Shown: piece after piece, positions 1 to 6,708 of the stretch
Layout: each line of letters begins with the position of its first letter
How positions within the stretch are numbered: position 1 is the first letter of the stretch
Assembly: GCA_000431015.1 (NCBI GenBank)
Contig: HF986024.1
Span: forward strand, 24,918-38,585
Reading direction: 5' to 3'
DNA: 13,668 nt
Source: Alistipes sp. CAG:514
GTDB lineage: Bacteria; Bacteroidota; Bacteroidia; Bacteroidales; UBA932
Translations under genes and position numbers: made by a program
The notes under the pieces: model-generated
What the model was told of the DNA's origin: nothing
Seen by the model: the letters and a program-made list of their open reading frames with translations, nothing else
Database searches by the model: none

Positions 1-867
1 GTCGTGACCCTTGGGGCGGCGATTCTTGCCTTCGTGGCAATGACGCTCAAACCAAAGCAGGACGCCAACATCAAGGCCGAGACCATCAGCCAGATGCTGA
101 CAGCCGCACAGTTCTTCACAAAGGACGAGTGCAGCGCTATGGGGAACGACAAGGTTCTGGAAGCATATTCACAGAACATCAAGGAAGCCTACACCGTTGA
201 CCTCGAAGGTAAGAAGGTTCGTGACCTCTGCACAGATGTCAGGAACATCGAGCTTCAGGATGGTCTCAAGGCTCAGAACAAGAACATCAAGAACGGAAAG
301 GGTGCGGATCTTCCTGTCTATGTCTTCGGCAAGGACGGCAAGACCGTGACTGTCATTCCTGTCTTCGGAGCTGGTCTTTGGGGAGCCATCTGGGGCTATA
401 TCGCTCTGGATGAGGATCTTCAGACCATCGTTGGCGCTTATTTCGACCACGATAGCGAGACCCCTGGCCTCGGTGCGAAGATCAAGGACGATCCTGACTT
501 CAGAGCTGAGTTCATCGGCAAGAAGGTCAATCTGGTCTCAGAGCCTGCGTTCGGAATCGTAAAGACAGGCACGGTCGCTGAATCTGAATATTCAGTTGAT
601 GCCATCACTGGCGCCACGATGACCTGCAAGGGACTCGGTGAGGCTATGGCTGTGTGGTTCAAGGCCTACACTCCGTTCCTTTCTTCCGCCGCTCCAGCCA
701 GGCAGTGCTGCTCCGGTGACGGTCAGGAGTGCGAAGGCTCCAAGTCATGCTGCTCCGGTGACGGTCAGGAGTGCGAAGGCTCCCAGTCTTGCTGCTCCGG
801 TGACGGTCATTGTGACGATGCCGCCGAGTGTGACGGCCATTGCCAAGACTCTACTGTAACAGAATAA
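1..867 (+). CDS. nqrC: Na+-translocating NADH:quinone reductase subunit C (NqrC), 5' partial, with a Cys-rich C-terminal tail
   Basis: NqrC is the periplasm-facing, FMN-carrying subunit of the sodium-pumping NADH:quinone reductase. The reading frame is open from the first base (Val-Val-Thr-Leu-Gly...), so the start lies before the window; the GTG at 4 is not a real start. Visible are the end of the single N-terminal membrane helix followed by LKPKQDAN, the usual NqrC boundary, and near the C-terminus the flavinylation motif DAITGAT, whose Thr (codon 616-618) is the expected covalent FMN site. The conserved body ends around FKAYTPFL (about 685). An unusual tail follows: a 14-residue unit beginning CCSGDG occurs three times (codons at 706, 748, 790), with 11 cysteines in all. 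The downstream gene starts 15 bases later behind a good Shine-Dalgarno sequence. The identity is firm; the function of the tail is unknown. Confidence 0.95.
   Translation, partial: VVTLGAAILAFVAMTLKPKQDANIKAETISQMLTAAQFFTKDECSAMGNDKVLEAYSQNIKEAYTVDLEGKKVRDLCTDVRNIELQDGLKAQNKNIKNGKGADLPVYVFGKDGKTVTVIPVFGAGLWGAIWGYIALDEDLQTIVGAYFDHDSETPGLGAKIKDDPDFRAEFIGKKVNLVSEPAFGIVKTGTVAESEYSVDAITGATMTCKGLGEAMAVWFKAYTPFLSSAAPARQCCSGDGQECEGSKSCCSGDGQECEGSQSCCSGDGHCDDAAECDGHCQDSTVTE
706..831 (+). repeat. 42-bp tandem repeat encoding the Cys-rich NqrC tail
   Basis: Units start at 706, 748 and 790. The first two are nearly identical at base level; the third diverges after the CCSGDG codons into a Cys/Asp/His-containing end. 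Because 42 is a multiple of three, gain or loss of a unit would keep the nqrC frame open. Confidence 0.85.
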
Positions 868-882
868 AATGGAGGAAGTAAT

Positions 883-1503
883 ATGAACAAAGAACTCAAA
901 GAAACGATTCTTAACCCGATCTTCAAGGGCAACCCTATCACTGTCCTTGTGCTGGGTATCTGCTCCTCCCTCGCTGTAACTGTCGAGCTCAAGGGAGCGT
1001 TCGTCATGGCTCTTTCCGTGATCGCGGTGACAGGACTCTCCAGTCTTGTCCTCTCGATCCTGAGAAACACAATCCCTAACCGCGTGCGTATCATCGTGCA
1101 GCTGGTTGTGGTGGCCATGATGGTTATTCTTGTCGATCAGCTCCTCAAGGCCTATGCCTACGGAATCGACAAGCAACTGTCAGTCTACATCGGTCTGATC
1201 ATCACCAACTGTATCGTCATGGGACGTATCGAGGCGTTCGCCCTTGGCAACAAGCCGCTTCCGTCCCTTCTTGACGGACTCGCCAATGGTGTGGGCTACG
1301 GCCTCATCCTCGTTGTGGTGGCTTTCTTCCGTGAACTCTTCGGCTCCGGCACCCTGCTCGGATTCAGAATCATCCCTGAAAGCTTCTATGCGGCAGGTTA
1401 TGTCAACAACGGTCTCGTGATCCTCCCTCCGATGGCGCTGATCCTCATCGGCTGCATCATCTGGATCCAGAGAAGCATCCAGAAGGACCTTCAGGAAAAA
1501 TAA
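883..1503 (+). CDS. nqrD: Na+-translocating NADH:quinone reductase subunit D (NqrD)
   Basis: NqrD is an integral inner-membrane subunit of 206 residues, the usual family length, with about six hydrophobic helices. It pairs with the homologous NqrE to form the core through which electrons and sodium are thought to cross the membrane. The two cysteines known to ligate the intramembrane iron centre are present: C27 in the GICSSLAV segment of the first helix and C110 in TNCIVMGRIEAFA; these match C29 and C112 of Vibrio cholerae with a constant offset of two. The start at 883 is supported by GGAGG at 871-875 with seven bases of spacing, unusual in a region where most starts lack such a site. It lies 15 bases after nqrC and 21 bases before nqrE, so it is co-transcribed. 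Confidence 0.97.
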   Translation: MNKELKETILNPIFKGNPITVLVLGICSSLAVTVELKGAFVMALSVIAVTGLSSLVLSILRNTIPNRVRIIVQLVVVAMMVILVDQLLKAYAYGIDKQLSVYIGLIITNCIVMGRIEAFALGNKPLPSLLDGLANGVGYGLILVVVAFFRELFGSGTLLGFRIIPESFYAAGYVNNGLVILPPMALILIGCIIWIQRSIQKDLQEK

Positions 1504-1524
1504 CGACAAAGACAAGTACTGATT

Positions 1525-2121
1525 ATGGAATATTTAAGCTTATTCGTAAAGTCAATATTCGTTGACAATATGATTTTCGCGTACTTCCTCGGTATGTGCT
1601 CATACCTGGCGGTATCGAAAAATGTGAAGACAGCTTCCGGTCTTGGTGTCGCTGTTATTTTCGTCCTTCTTGTGACATTGCCGATCAACTATCTTCTGAA
1701 CAAGTACGTCCTGGCGCCTGACGCATTGATAAAAGGTGTGGATCTGAGTTTCCTCAGCTTCATCATATTCATCGCCGTCATCGCCGCGTTCACGCAGCTT
1801 GTCGAGATGATCGTAGAGAAATTCGCTCCGACCCTGTATTCATCATTGGGTATCTTCCTGCCTTTGATCGCCGTGAACTGCGCCATCCTTGGTGGCTCGC
1901 TCTTCATGCAGAACAAGGAGTTTGTGAATGTCGGGGAGGCTGCGGTCTACTCGCTCGGTTCGGGAATCGGCTGGTTCCTCGCCATCGTGACGCTCGCCGC
2001 TATCAGGGAGAAGATGTCTTACTCCAGGATTCCTGCGGGACTCAGAGGCACAGGTATCACATTCATCACCGTCGGTCTGATGGCTATGGCCTTCATGACC
2101 TTCATGGGACTTACAATCTAA
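1525..2121 (+). CDS. nqrE: Na+-translocating NADH:quinone reductase subunit E (NqrE)
   Basis: NqrE is an integral membrane subunit of 198 residues, of inverted topology and homologous to NqrD; the NqrD/E pair houses the intramembrane iron centre. It begins MEYLSLFVKSIFVDNMIFAYF, cut here to the first 20 or so residues, which is typical of the family. The ligand cysteines are C25 (FLGMCSYLAV) and C119 (AVNCAILGG), one position from C26 and C120 of the Vibrio enzyme. No Shine-Dalgarno sequence is evident before ATG 1525, so translation may depend on coupling or on an A/T-rich upstream region. The gene ends with two consecutive in-frame stops (TAA TAG, 2119-2124), the second partly inside the Shine-Dalgarno sequence of nqrF. 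Confidence 0.97.
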   Translation: MEYLSLFVKSIFVDNMIFAYFLGMCSYLAVSKNVKTASGLGVAVIFVLLVTLPINYLLNKYVLAPDALIKGVDLSFLSFIIFIAVIAAFTQLVEMIVEKFAPTLYSSLGIFLPLIAVNCAILGGSLFMQNKEFVNVGEAAVYSLGSGIGWFLAIVTLAAIREKMSYSRIPAGLRGTGITFITVGLMAMAFMTFMGLTI

Positions 2122-2122
2122 T

Positions 2123-2128
2123 AGGAGG
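2123..2128 (+). promoter_or_regulatory. Shine-Dalgarno site that decides the nqrF start
   Basis: AGGAGG lies 8 bases before ATG 2137 but only 2 bases before the in-frame GTG 2131. The spacing therefore favours ATG 2137. Confidence 0.8.
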
Positions 2129-2136
2129 CAGTGACT

Positions 2137-3405
2137 ATGTTTTCAACAGTAATTGCAGCAATCATCACAATTGTGGTAGTGACCGTGGTTCTGGTCGCTC
2201 TGCTTCTTTTCGTAAAGTTAAAGCTCACTCCTGACGGAACCGTCAAGATTGACATCAACAATGGCAAGAAGACTCTTGACGTTCCTCAGGGCGGTGACCT
2301 TCTCCACACTCTCGCCGACCAGAAGATCTTCCTTCCTTCCGCTTGCGGCGGAAAGGCGAACTGCGGTCAGTGCAAGGTTCAGATTCTTGAGGGTGGCGGC
2401 ACCATTCTCCCTACCGAGACCGGCTTCTTCAGCCGCAGGCAGATCAAGGATGGTTTCAGACTCGGCTGCCAGGTCAAGGTCAAGGAGAACATGAAGATCC
2501 AGGTTCCGGAGTCTACCCTCAGCGTCCAGAAACTTGAGTGCGAGGTCATCTCCAACAAGAACGTGGCCACCTTCATCAAGGAGTTCACCGTGAAACTTCC
2601 TGAGGGAGTACATCTTGACTTCAAGTCCGGCGAGTACATCCAGATTGACATCCCTGCCTACGACCTTGACTTCTCGACAATCGAGGTCGACGACATCTAC
2701 AAGGCGGACTGGGAGAGGTACGGTTTCTTCGGCATCAAGGCCAAGAACGAGGTGCCTACTGTCAGGGCTTACTCCATGGCCTCTTATCCTGCCGAGGGTG
2801 ACATCATCAAGTTGAATGTCCGTATCGCCACTCCTCCGTTTGACAGGAGTCAGCCTAAGGGTGTCTTCAAGATGCTGCCTGTTCCTCCGGGAGTCGGTTC
2901 ATCCTATGTGTTCACCCGCAAGCCAGGCGACAAGGTTTGGATCTCCGGTCCGTTCGGTGAGTTCCTTCTTCCGAAGAATGATCCTGATTCTCAGGAATAT
3001 ATCTTCGTGGGTGGTGGAGCCGGCATGGCTCCTCTGCGTAGCCACATCATGCATCTGTTCAAGACTCTCAAGACCAGGAAGGAGGTTCATTTCTTCTACG
3101 GTGCCCGCAGTCTTGTCGAGGCGTTCTACCTTGAGGACTTTGCCGAGATCGAGAAGGACTTCCCGAACTTCCACTTCCATCTGGCTCTTGACCGTCCTGA
3201 TCCTGCCGCTGATGCAGCGGGTGTCAAGTACACGGCCGGTTTTGTACACAACGTGATGTATGAGACCTACCTCAAGGATCACGACGCTCCGGAAGACATC
3301 AAGTACTTCATGTGCGGACCTCCAATGATGGTCGCTTCCGTCAACAAGTTGCTTGACAGCCTTGGAGTGCAGCCTGAGAGCATTTTGTATGATAACTTCT
3401 CGTAA
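2137..3405 (+). CDS. nqrF: Na+-translocating NADH:quinone reductase subunit F (NqrF), NADH-oxidising flavoprotein
   Basis: NqrF takes electrons from NADH through FAD to a 2Fe-2S cluster and passes them into the membrane subunits. From ATG 2137 the protein has 422 residues: an N-terminal membrane anchor (about 3-25), a ferredoxin-like domain with cluster ligands C70, C76, C79 and C111, an FAD domain with RAYS (R210, Y212, S213), and an NADH domain with GGGAGMAPLRSH and CGPP near the C-terminus (C393). The ligand and FAD positions coincide exactly with the Vibrio cholerae numbering, which independently supports ATG 2137 over GTG 2131. It is the last gene of the operon, followed directly by a strong intrinsic terminator. 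No key residue is missing. Confidence 0.98.
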   Translation: MFSTVIAAIITIVVVTVVLVALLLFVKLKLTPDGTVKIDINNGKKTLDVPQGGDLLHTLADQKIFLPSACGGKANCGQCKVQILEGGGTILPTETGFFSRRQIKDGFRLGCQVKVKENMKIQVPESTLSVQKLECEVISNKNVATFIKEFTVKLPEGVHLDFKSGEYIQIDIPAYDLDFSTIEVDDIYKADWERYGFFGIKAKNEVPTVRAYSMASYPAEGDIIKLNVRIATPPFDRSQPKGVFKMLPVPPGVGSSYVFTRKPGDKVWISGPFGEFLLPKNDPDSQEYIFVGGGAGMAPLRSHIMHLFKTLKTRKEVHFFYGARSLVEAFYLEDFAEIEKDFPNFHFHLALDRPDPAADAAGVKYTAGFVHNVMYETYLKDHDAPEDIKYFMCGPPMMVASVNKLLDSLGVQPESILYDNFS

Positions 3406-3425
3406 TATTGAGACGTGATAGCAGG

Positions 3426-3460
3426 AAGGGGACTGGTTACTTTTGCCAGTCCCTTTTTTT
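3426..3460 (+). terminator. Intrinsic terminator of the nqr operon
   Basis: GGGACTGG (3429-3436) pairs perfectly with CCAGTCCC (3446-3453) across a 9-base loop. G-U and A-T pairs extend the stem outward, and T7 follows (3454-3460), with a further T-rich stretch to 3468. Confidence 0.93.
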
Positions 3461-3470
3461 GTTTTTTTCG

Positions 3471-3478
3471 TAACTTTG
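3471..3478 (+). promoter_or_regulatory. Bacteroidetes -7 box (TAACTTTG) before the 171-residue gene
   Basis: TAACTTTG is a perfect match to the Bacteroidetes -7 consensus TAnnTTTG. No TTTG at the preferred -33 distance is clear; the nearest is at 3442-3445, about 25 bases upstream and inside the terminator loop. Transcription would start close to 3483, that is, at or just before the first ATG of the next gene. Confidence 0.5.
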
Positions 3479-3482
3479 TGGC

Positions 3483-3998
3483 ATGAATATCAAGACACAG
3501 ATGATGGATGCCGGGATGACGTTGTTCACTAGCGAGAAACCGTTCGGGACAGTGTTGGGGGGCATCAAGATGGAGATGAGCAAGTACGGTGCTGTCAGGA
3601 GGGCTAATGAGATCTCTGCGGAGGAGATCCCTGACACCACGGGTGAGTGTGACCTGTTCGTGGACTGGTCCACGCCTTTGAGGTGGCGGGCAATCTCCTG
3701 CCGGCTGGAGGATGCGGGGCCGGCGGGAACCAACGCCGAAGGCGCTGAACTGCGCCATTATGCTGCCTCCTTCAAGGAAGGGAACAAGAACCGTGTGGCC
3801 AAGGTGGTGATTGTCCTGGCGTTGGCTGCGGCTCTTGTGACTCTTGGGGTGATTGGTGTCAAAGGTGTTCCCGGAATATTCACTGTTCTTGCCGGCATCG
3901 CCGCTGCCGCCGCTGTTGTCATCCTTGGTCTGCGACCGAGCGTGAAGGCACAGCAAGCCATCAAGGATCTTATGGAGACAGTGAGCAAGGCAAAGTGA
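3483..3998 (+). CDS. Unrecognised protein with two C-terminal membrane helices
   Basis: I do not recognise a family. The product of 171 residues has a soluble first 100 residues of mixed character, with three cysteine- or tryptophan-bearing short segments (GECDLFVDW, LRWRAISC). Two hydrophobic helices follow, about 105-127 and 130-151, separated by a short glycine- and proline-containing turn, and then a short charged helix ending in SKAK. There is no signal peptide, so the topology is probably a cytoplasmic N-terminal part with a helical hairpin in the inner membrane. Alternative in-frame Met codons at 3501, 3504 and 3516 are possible starts, because the promoter box ends only four bases before ATG 3483. 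It stands alone between two terminators. Codon use resembles its neighbours, so I think it is expressed, but its role is unknown. A long antisense frame overlaps it and nqrF and is probably spurious. Confidence 0.7.
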   Translation: MNIKTQMMDAGMTLFTSEKPFGTVLGGIKMEMSKYGAVRRANEISAEEIPDTTGECDLFVDWSTPLRWRAISCRLEDAGPAGTNAEGAELRHYAASFKEGNKNRVAKVVIVLALAAALVTLGVIGVKGVPGIFTVLAGIAAAAAVVILGLRPSVKAQQAIKDLMETVSKAK

Positions 3999-4097
3999 CC
4001 GACCGGGTTTTTGCCGGCAAATCATGATTCGCTGGAATAATTTGGTGGTTTTTGTGAGGGTATTAGTAGAAACGGTGTAAAAAATCGTTTCAAATAG

Positions 4098-4127
4098 TTG
4101 TTTTCTTTAAAAGAATTTGTATATTTG
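4098..4127 (+). promoter_or_regulatory. Candidate Bacteroidetes promoter (TTG-N19-TATATTTG)
   Basis: TATATTTG at 4120-4127 matches TAnnTTTG. TTG at 4098-4100 lies 19 bases upstream, a normal -33 distance, although the full TTTG is GTTG here. Predicted transcription start is about 4132-4134. Confidence 0.5.
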
Positions 4128-4132
4128 ACGTG

Positions 4133-4206
4133 AAGTTTTTCATAGTTTAAGTTTAGGTTAAGTAGCGGGGTGATCGCAGTGACTGCGATTGCCCCGTGAA
4201 TTTTTG
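4133..4206 (+). ncRNA. Possible small RNA of about 75 bases between a promoter and a terminator
   Basis: A transcript starting near 4133 would end at the hairpin and T-tract at 4165-4205 without containing any credible reading frame. This is inferred from signal positions only. I recognise no RNA family. The hairpin may instead simply end readthrough from the gene ending at 3998, or attenuate a long leader of the downstream operon. Confidence 0.3.
4165..4205 (+). terminator. Strong hairpin with T-tract, probable intrinsic terminator
   Basis: Bases 4166-4179 pair with 4183-4196 over 14 base pairs (two of them G-U) around a TGA loop, with one more G-U pair below. GAA and T5 (4201-4205) follow after a short gap. 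The stem is long and GC-rich, though the T-tract is separated by about four bases. Confidence 0.75.
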
Positions 4207-4214
4207 TCCACGAG

Positions 4215-4266
4215 CTTATAAAAAACAGAAATTTCTGTTTCTTATAAAAATCTATTTCTGTTTCTT
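4215..4266. repeat. Direct repeats containing a perfect 18-bp palindrome, possible operator
   Basis: CTTATAAAAA occurs at 4215-4224 and 4241-4250. ATTTCTGTTTCTT occurs at 4231-4243 and 4254-4266. Within the first copy, 4223-4240 is a perfect palindrome (AAACAGAAA/TTTCTGTTT). The array lies 25-75 bases upstream of the -7 box at 4291, where an activator or repressor of the surface operon would bind. Confidence 0.5.
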
Positions 4267-4290
4267 TTAATTATTTACGTTTAGTCGCCA

Positions 4291-4298
4291 TACTTTTG
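4291..4298 (+). promoter_or_regulatory. -7 box (TACTTTTG) of the three-gene surface operon
   Basis: TACTTTTG matches TAnnTTTG exactly. The region 17-23 bases upstream lacks a clean TTTG, which would fit an activator-dependent promoter. Predicted transcription start is about 4303-4305, giving a leader of about 36 bases. Confidence 0.6.
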
Positions 4299-4302
4299 CA
4301 AG

Positions 4303-4325
4303 CGGCCCGCAACGGTGCGGACCGT
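4303..4325 (+). promoter_or_regulatory. Hairpin in the 5' leader of the surface operon, with alternative pairings
   Basis: CCGCA (4307-4311) pairs with TGCGG (4316-4320) around ACGG, extended after one mismatch by CGG/CCG (4303-4305 with 4322-4324). A competing stem pairs ACGGT (4312-4316) with ACCGT (4321-4325). The start codon at 4340 follows 14 bases later without a Shine-Dalgarno sequence. Confidence 0.4.
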
Positions 4326-4339
4326 TAACTTTTTCAAGT

Positions 4340-5443
4340 ATGGATAATTCTGTTAAAGCTCTTTCGAGGCTAGCCGTGGCGGTAGTCATTGTCTTGACAG
4401 CCAGCGTGCTATCCTGCAACAAGATTCCGACTGAGAACGCGCAGGGCACGTTATGCTGGAATTTCTCATCGGGGGTGTCCACCAGGTCAACGGTTGATCT
4501 TCCGGACACGGATGCTTTTATTCTTACGGTCAGAAATTCGGCTGAAGAGGTTCTGTATGAGGGGAGATACGGTGATTCCCCCGAGTCGATGTTGGTCAAT
4601 CCCGGCACCTACACTGTAAAGGCTGTCTCAAGGAGATTCGATAAGCCGGAGTTCTCGGCTCCGCAGTTCGGCGATGAGCAGGTCGTGGTCGTCCAGTCAG
4701 GAATGAGTACAAGAGCCTGCCTGAATTGCTCTCAACTAAATTCCGGCCTGAGACTGGTTCTTGGACCGGATTTCAAGGCCACCTATCCCGACGGTGTGGT
4801 GACGGTCTCGTCGCCGGACGGTGACCTTAAATACGGCCAGACCGAGAGAAGGATAGGCTATTTCAAGCCCGGAACGGTCGCGGTGAAACTGTACGACGGG
4901 TCATCGTCACGTGTTTTGATGAACCGCTTCCTGGAAGCCTGCGAGATTCTGTCATTGGGCTTGTCCTGCCCGTCGATTACACCTCCGGAACAGGGCGAAG
5001 GCTCCGGACTGTCGATCAAACTTGACACAACCCGCGTTTGGAACAGCTATGATTATGAGATAGGGTCTGGATCCGGAGCGGATCCCGGAACCACGCAGTC
5101 AACCGCCTATGGCGTGTCACAGGCAAAAGAACATGTCGGGGAGAAATGTGTGTGGGTTTGTGGATTCGTGGTTGGCGGGGATCTGTCTTCCGCTAAGGAA
5201 GGCATCTCGTTTACAGACCCTTTTTCATCAATGACTTGCATAGCGATCGCATCACGCACATCCGTGACATCCAAGAGTTCCTGCATGTCCGTCAAACTGC
5301 CTAAGGGTGATGTCCGGGCGGCGATCAACCTTGTTGACCATCCGGAGATCCTTGGCAGGAAAATCTATCTCAAAGGGGATCTGATCGCAGCCTATTACGG
5401 GATTCCGGGCATAGAGAACATCACGGAGTTCGTCCTTAAGTAA
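4340..5443 (+). CDS. DUF4493-DUF6359 lipoprotein, first gene of the surface operon
   Basis: The 367-residue product is predicted to be lipidated at C26 (hydrophobic segment ending in VLSC). Residues about 36-235 match my knowledge of DUF4493, a Bacteroidetes surface-lipoprotein domain, with an AFILTVRNS...YEGRYGDSPESM...VNPGTYTVKA...FSAPQFGDEQVVVV succession. After a Ser/Gly-rich linker (about 241-255), residues about 257-365 resemble the OB-fold-like DUF6359: VWVCGFVVGG, then VKLPKGDVRAAINLVDHPEILGRKI, and GIPGIENITEF at the end. Neither domain has a firmly known activity; both occur in lipoproteins of gut Bacteroidales, sometimes near cell-surface anchors. Six or more cysteines outside the lipobox suggest disulfides. 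The next gene starts 41 bases later, supporting co-transcription. Confidence 0.8.
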   Translation: MDNSVKALSRLAVAVVIVLTASVLSCNKIPTENAQGTLCWNFSSGVSTRSTVDLPDTDAFILTVRNSAEEVLYEGRYGDSPESMLVNPGTYTVKAVSRRFDKPEFSAPQFGDEQVVVVQSGMSTRACLNCSQLNSGLRLVLGPDFKATYPDGVVTVSSPDGDLKYGQTERRIGYFKPGTVAVKLYDGSSSRVLMNRFLEACEILSLGLSCPSITPPEQGEGSGLSIKLDTTRVWNSYDYEIGSGSGADPGTTQSTAYGVSQAKEHVGEKCVWVCGFVVGGDLSSAKEGISFTDPFSSMTCIAIASRTSVTSKSSCMSVKLPKGDVRAAINLVDHPEILGRKIYLKGDLIAAYYGIPGIENITEFVLK

Positions 5444-5484
5444 GGATTGCCCGGCAGTAGAACACCAAGTAATATTCATAATTT

Positions 5485-6696
5485 ATGAGAAAGAATTTAA
5501 ACAGGACGGCATTCGCCGTCGCGCTTGCTCTTTTGTGCCCGCTGGCGGGATTGTCTCAAGGCAGGATCTATCCCAGAACGTGGGAGTTAGGCCTGGGTGG
5601 AGCAGGCATGAACATAACAAGGACCACCGTGTCGGACTTTCACCAGACTGCCGGCGGGGACTACATTTTCAACCTTGACGAGAAACTGATCTACGGCGGA
5701 GCCGAAATCTATTCGGCCATGGAACTCAAGAGATGGCTGTATGCCGATCTGCAGGGGACACTCGGGCTTGCCCGCTATAATGATTCGCAAAAAGTCAGGC
5801 AGGGATATTCATTTATGGTCAGTCCCGGGATTCAGTTCCGGCCTTTTGTGCGGAGCGAATGGATCCAGCCGTATTTCAGGCTCGGAGTCAACGCCTTTAA
5901 AAAGAATTATCCGACATCGTATTTCGGACAGTTCAAGGGAGATGTCACGAAGGAAGCCTTGTGGAAGACGGAGGATGCATGGAACAAAGGCCATACCTTT
6001 GATTCTGACTTGTTTTTCCCTGTGTCTGTAGGCATCGGTGTCATCGGTTGGATGAGCGAGAGGGTGGGGGTACGTGTTCAGGGACAGTACCATCATTCGT
6101 TTGGTACGGACGGGGTGAATTTCGCCCAGGTCTCTGCCGGGGTCCTGCTTAGGCTCGGAGGACATAGCAAGGGTAAAGAGGTTGCCGACCGTTACATCAC
6201 AAGTCATCTGGATGACTATGCCGCACTTTATCCGCAGCGCGTGGTGGAGAAAGAGGTGATCCGCGAGGTGCCGGTGGATGTGGTCCGTGAGGTTGTCAAA
6301 GAGATCCCTTGCGAGAGGACATTGGCTGAGCTGATGGACAATGTGAATTTTGATTTTGACAAGGCTACGATCACACCGGAGTCACAATTCGTGCTGGACG
6401 AGATCGCCCACATCATCTCAGGATTCCCGGATTCAAGGTTCCTCGTGGCCGGCTACACGGATGCCAGAGGCTCGGTGAGGTACAACGAGGAGTTGTCGAA
6501 GGCGCGCGCCAAGGCCGTGCTGGAGGCTCTTGTCCAAAGAGGCGTCAGCGCGGACAGACTATGCTGCAGGGGCTTCGGGAAGCGCATGGCCCTTGTGCCG
6601 GAGTCGGCTTCTGACGAGCAGCGCAGGGGCGACCGCAAAGTTGTCATAGAAAGGGTGACATCCGAGTCATTATGGAACTACCTTAACCAATTATAA
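5485..6696 (+). CDS. Outer-membrane protein with N-terminal barrel and C-terminal OmpA peptidoglycan-binding domain
   Basis: The 403-residue product has a signal peptide (about 1-26, cleavage near LSQG), then about 200 residues of alternating hydrophobic and aromatic strands with many Gly and Tyr (WELGLGGAGMN, GVRVQGQYHHSFG), consistent with an eight-stranded barrel. A valine- and charge-rich linker (about 250-275, repeats of the type VxxEV) leads to an OmpA-like domain from about residue 285 (NFDFDK). The two residues that bind peptidoglycan diaminopimelate in Escherichia coli OmpA (D271, R286) correspond to D326 in GYTDARGS and R341, with the same 15-residue spacing. It should therefore tie the outer membrane to the cell wall. 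It lies 12 bases before the collagen-like lipoprotein gene and 41 after the DUF4493 gene, so it is likely the anchor or assembly partner of both. Confidence 0.88.
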   Translation: MRKNLNRTAFAVALALLCPLAGLSQGRIYPRTWELGLGGAGMNITRTTVSDFHQTAGGDYIFNLDEKLIYGGAEIYSAMELKRWLYADLQGTLGLARYNDSQKVRQGYSFMVSPGIQFRPFVRSEWIQPYFRLGVNAFKKNYPTSYFGQFKGDVTKEALWKTEDAWNKGHTFDSDLFFPVSVGIGVIGWMSERVGVRVQGQYHHSFGTDGVNFAQVSAGVLLRLGGHSKGKEVADRYITSHLDDYAALYPQRVVEKEVIREVPVDVVREVVKEIPCERTLAELMDNVNFDFDKATITPESQFVLDEIAHIISGFPDSRFLVAGYTDARGSVRYNEELSKARAKAVLEALVQRGVSADRLCCRGFGKRMALVPESASDEQRRGDRKVVIERVTSESLWNYLNQL

Positions 6697-6708
6697 ATCA
6701 ATAATATT

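Larger units (their letters stand above)
3999..4339. other. 341-base gene-poor interval with several control elements
   Basis: No open frame here looks coding. From left to right it holds: about 100 A/T-rich bases in which I see only a weak CCGG inverted repeat (4003-4017); a candidate promoter ending at 4127; a strong hairpin with a T-tract (4165-4205); direct repeats around a perfect palindrome (4215-4266); a -7 box (4291-4298); and a leader hairpin (4303-4324) before the lipoprotein gene. Confidence 0.7.

Noticed and set aside
2131..2136. GTG 2131 as the nqrF start
   Set aside because: It lies two bases from the Shine-Dalgarno site; ATG 2137 has proper spacing and gives residue numbers identical to the well-studied enzyme.
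3279..4025. Minus-strand frame of 248 codons opposite nqrF and the 171-residue gene
   Set aside because: It overlaps the conserved C-terminus of nqrF and reads through the nqr terminator, shows no recognisable domain, and lies opposite a better plus-strand candidate with membrane helices and a promoter box.
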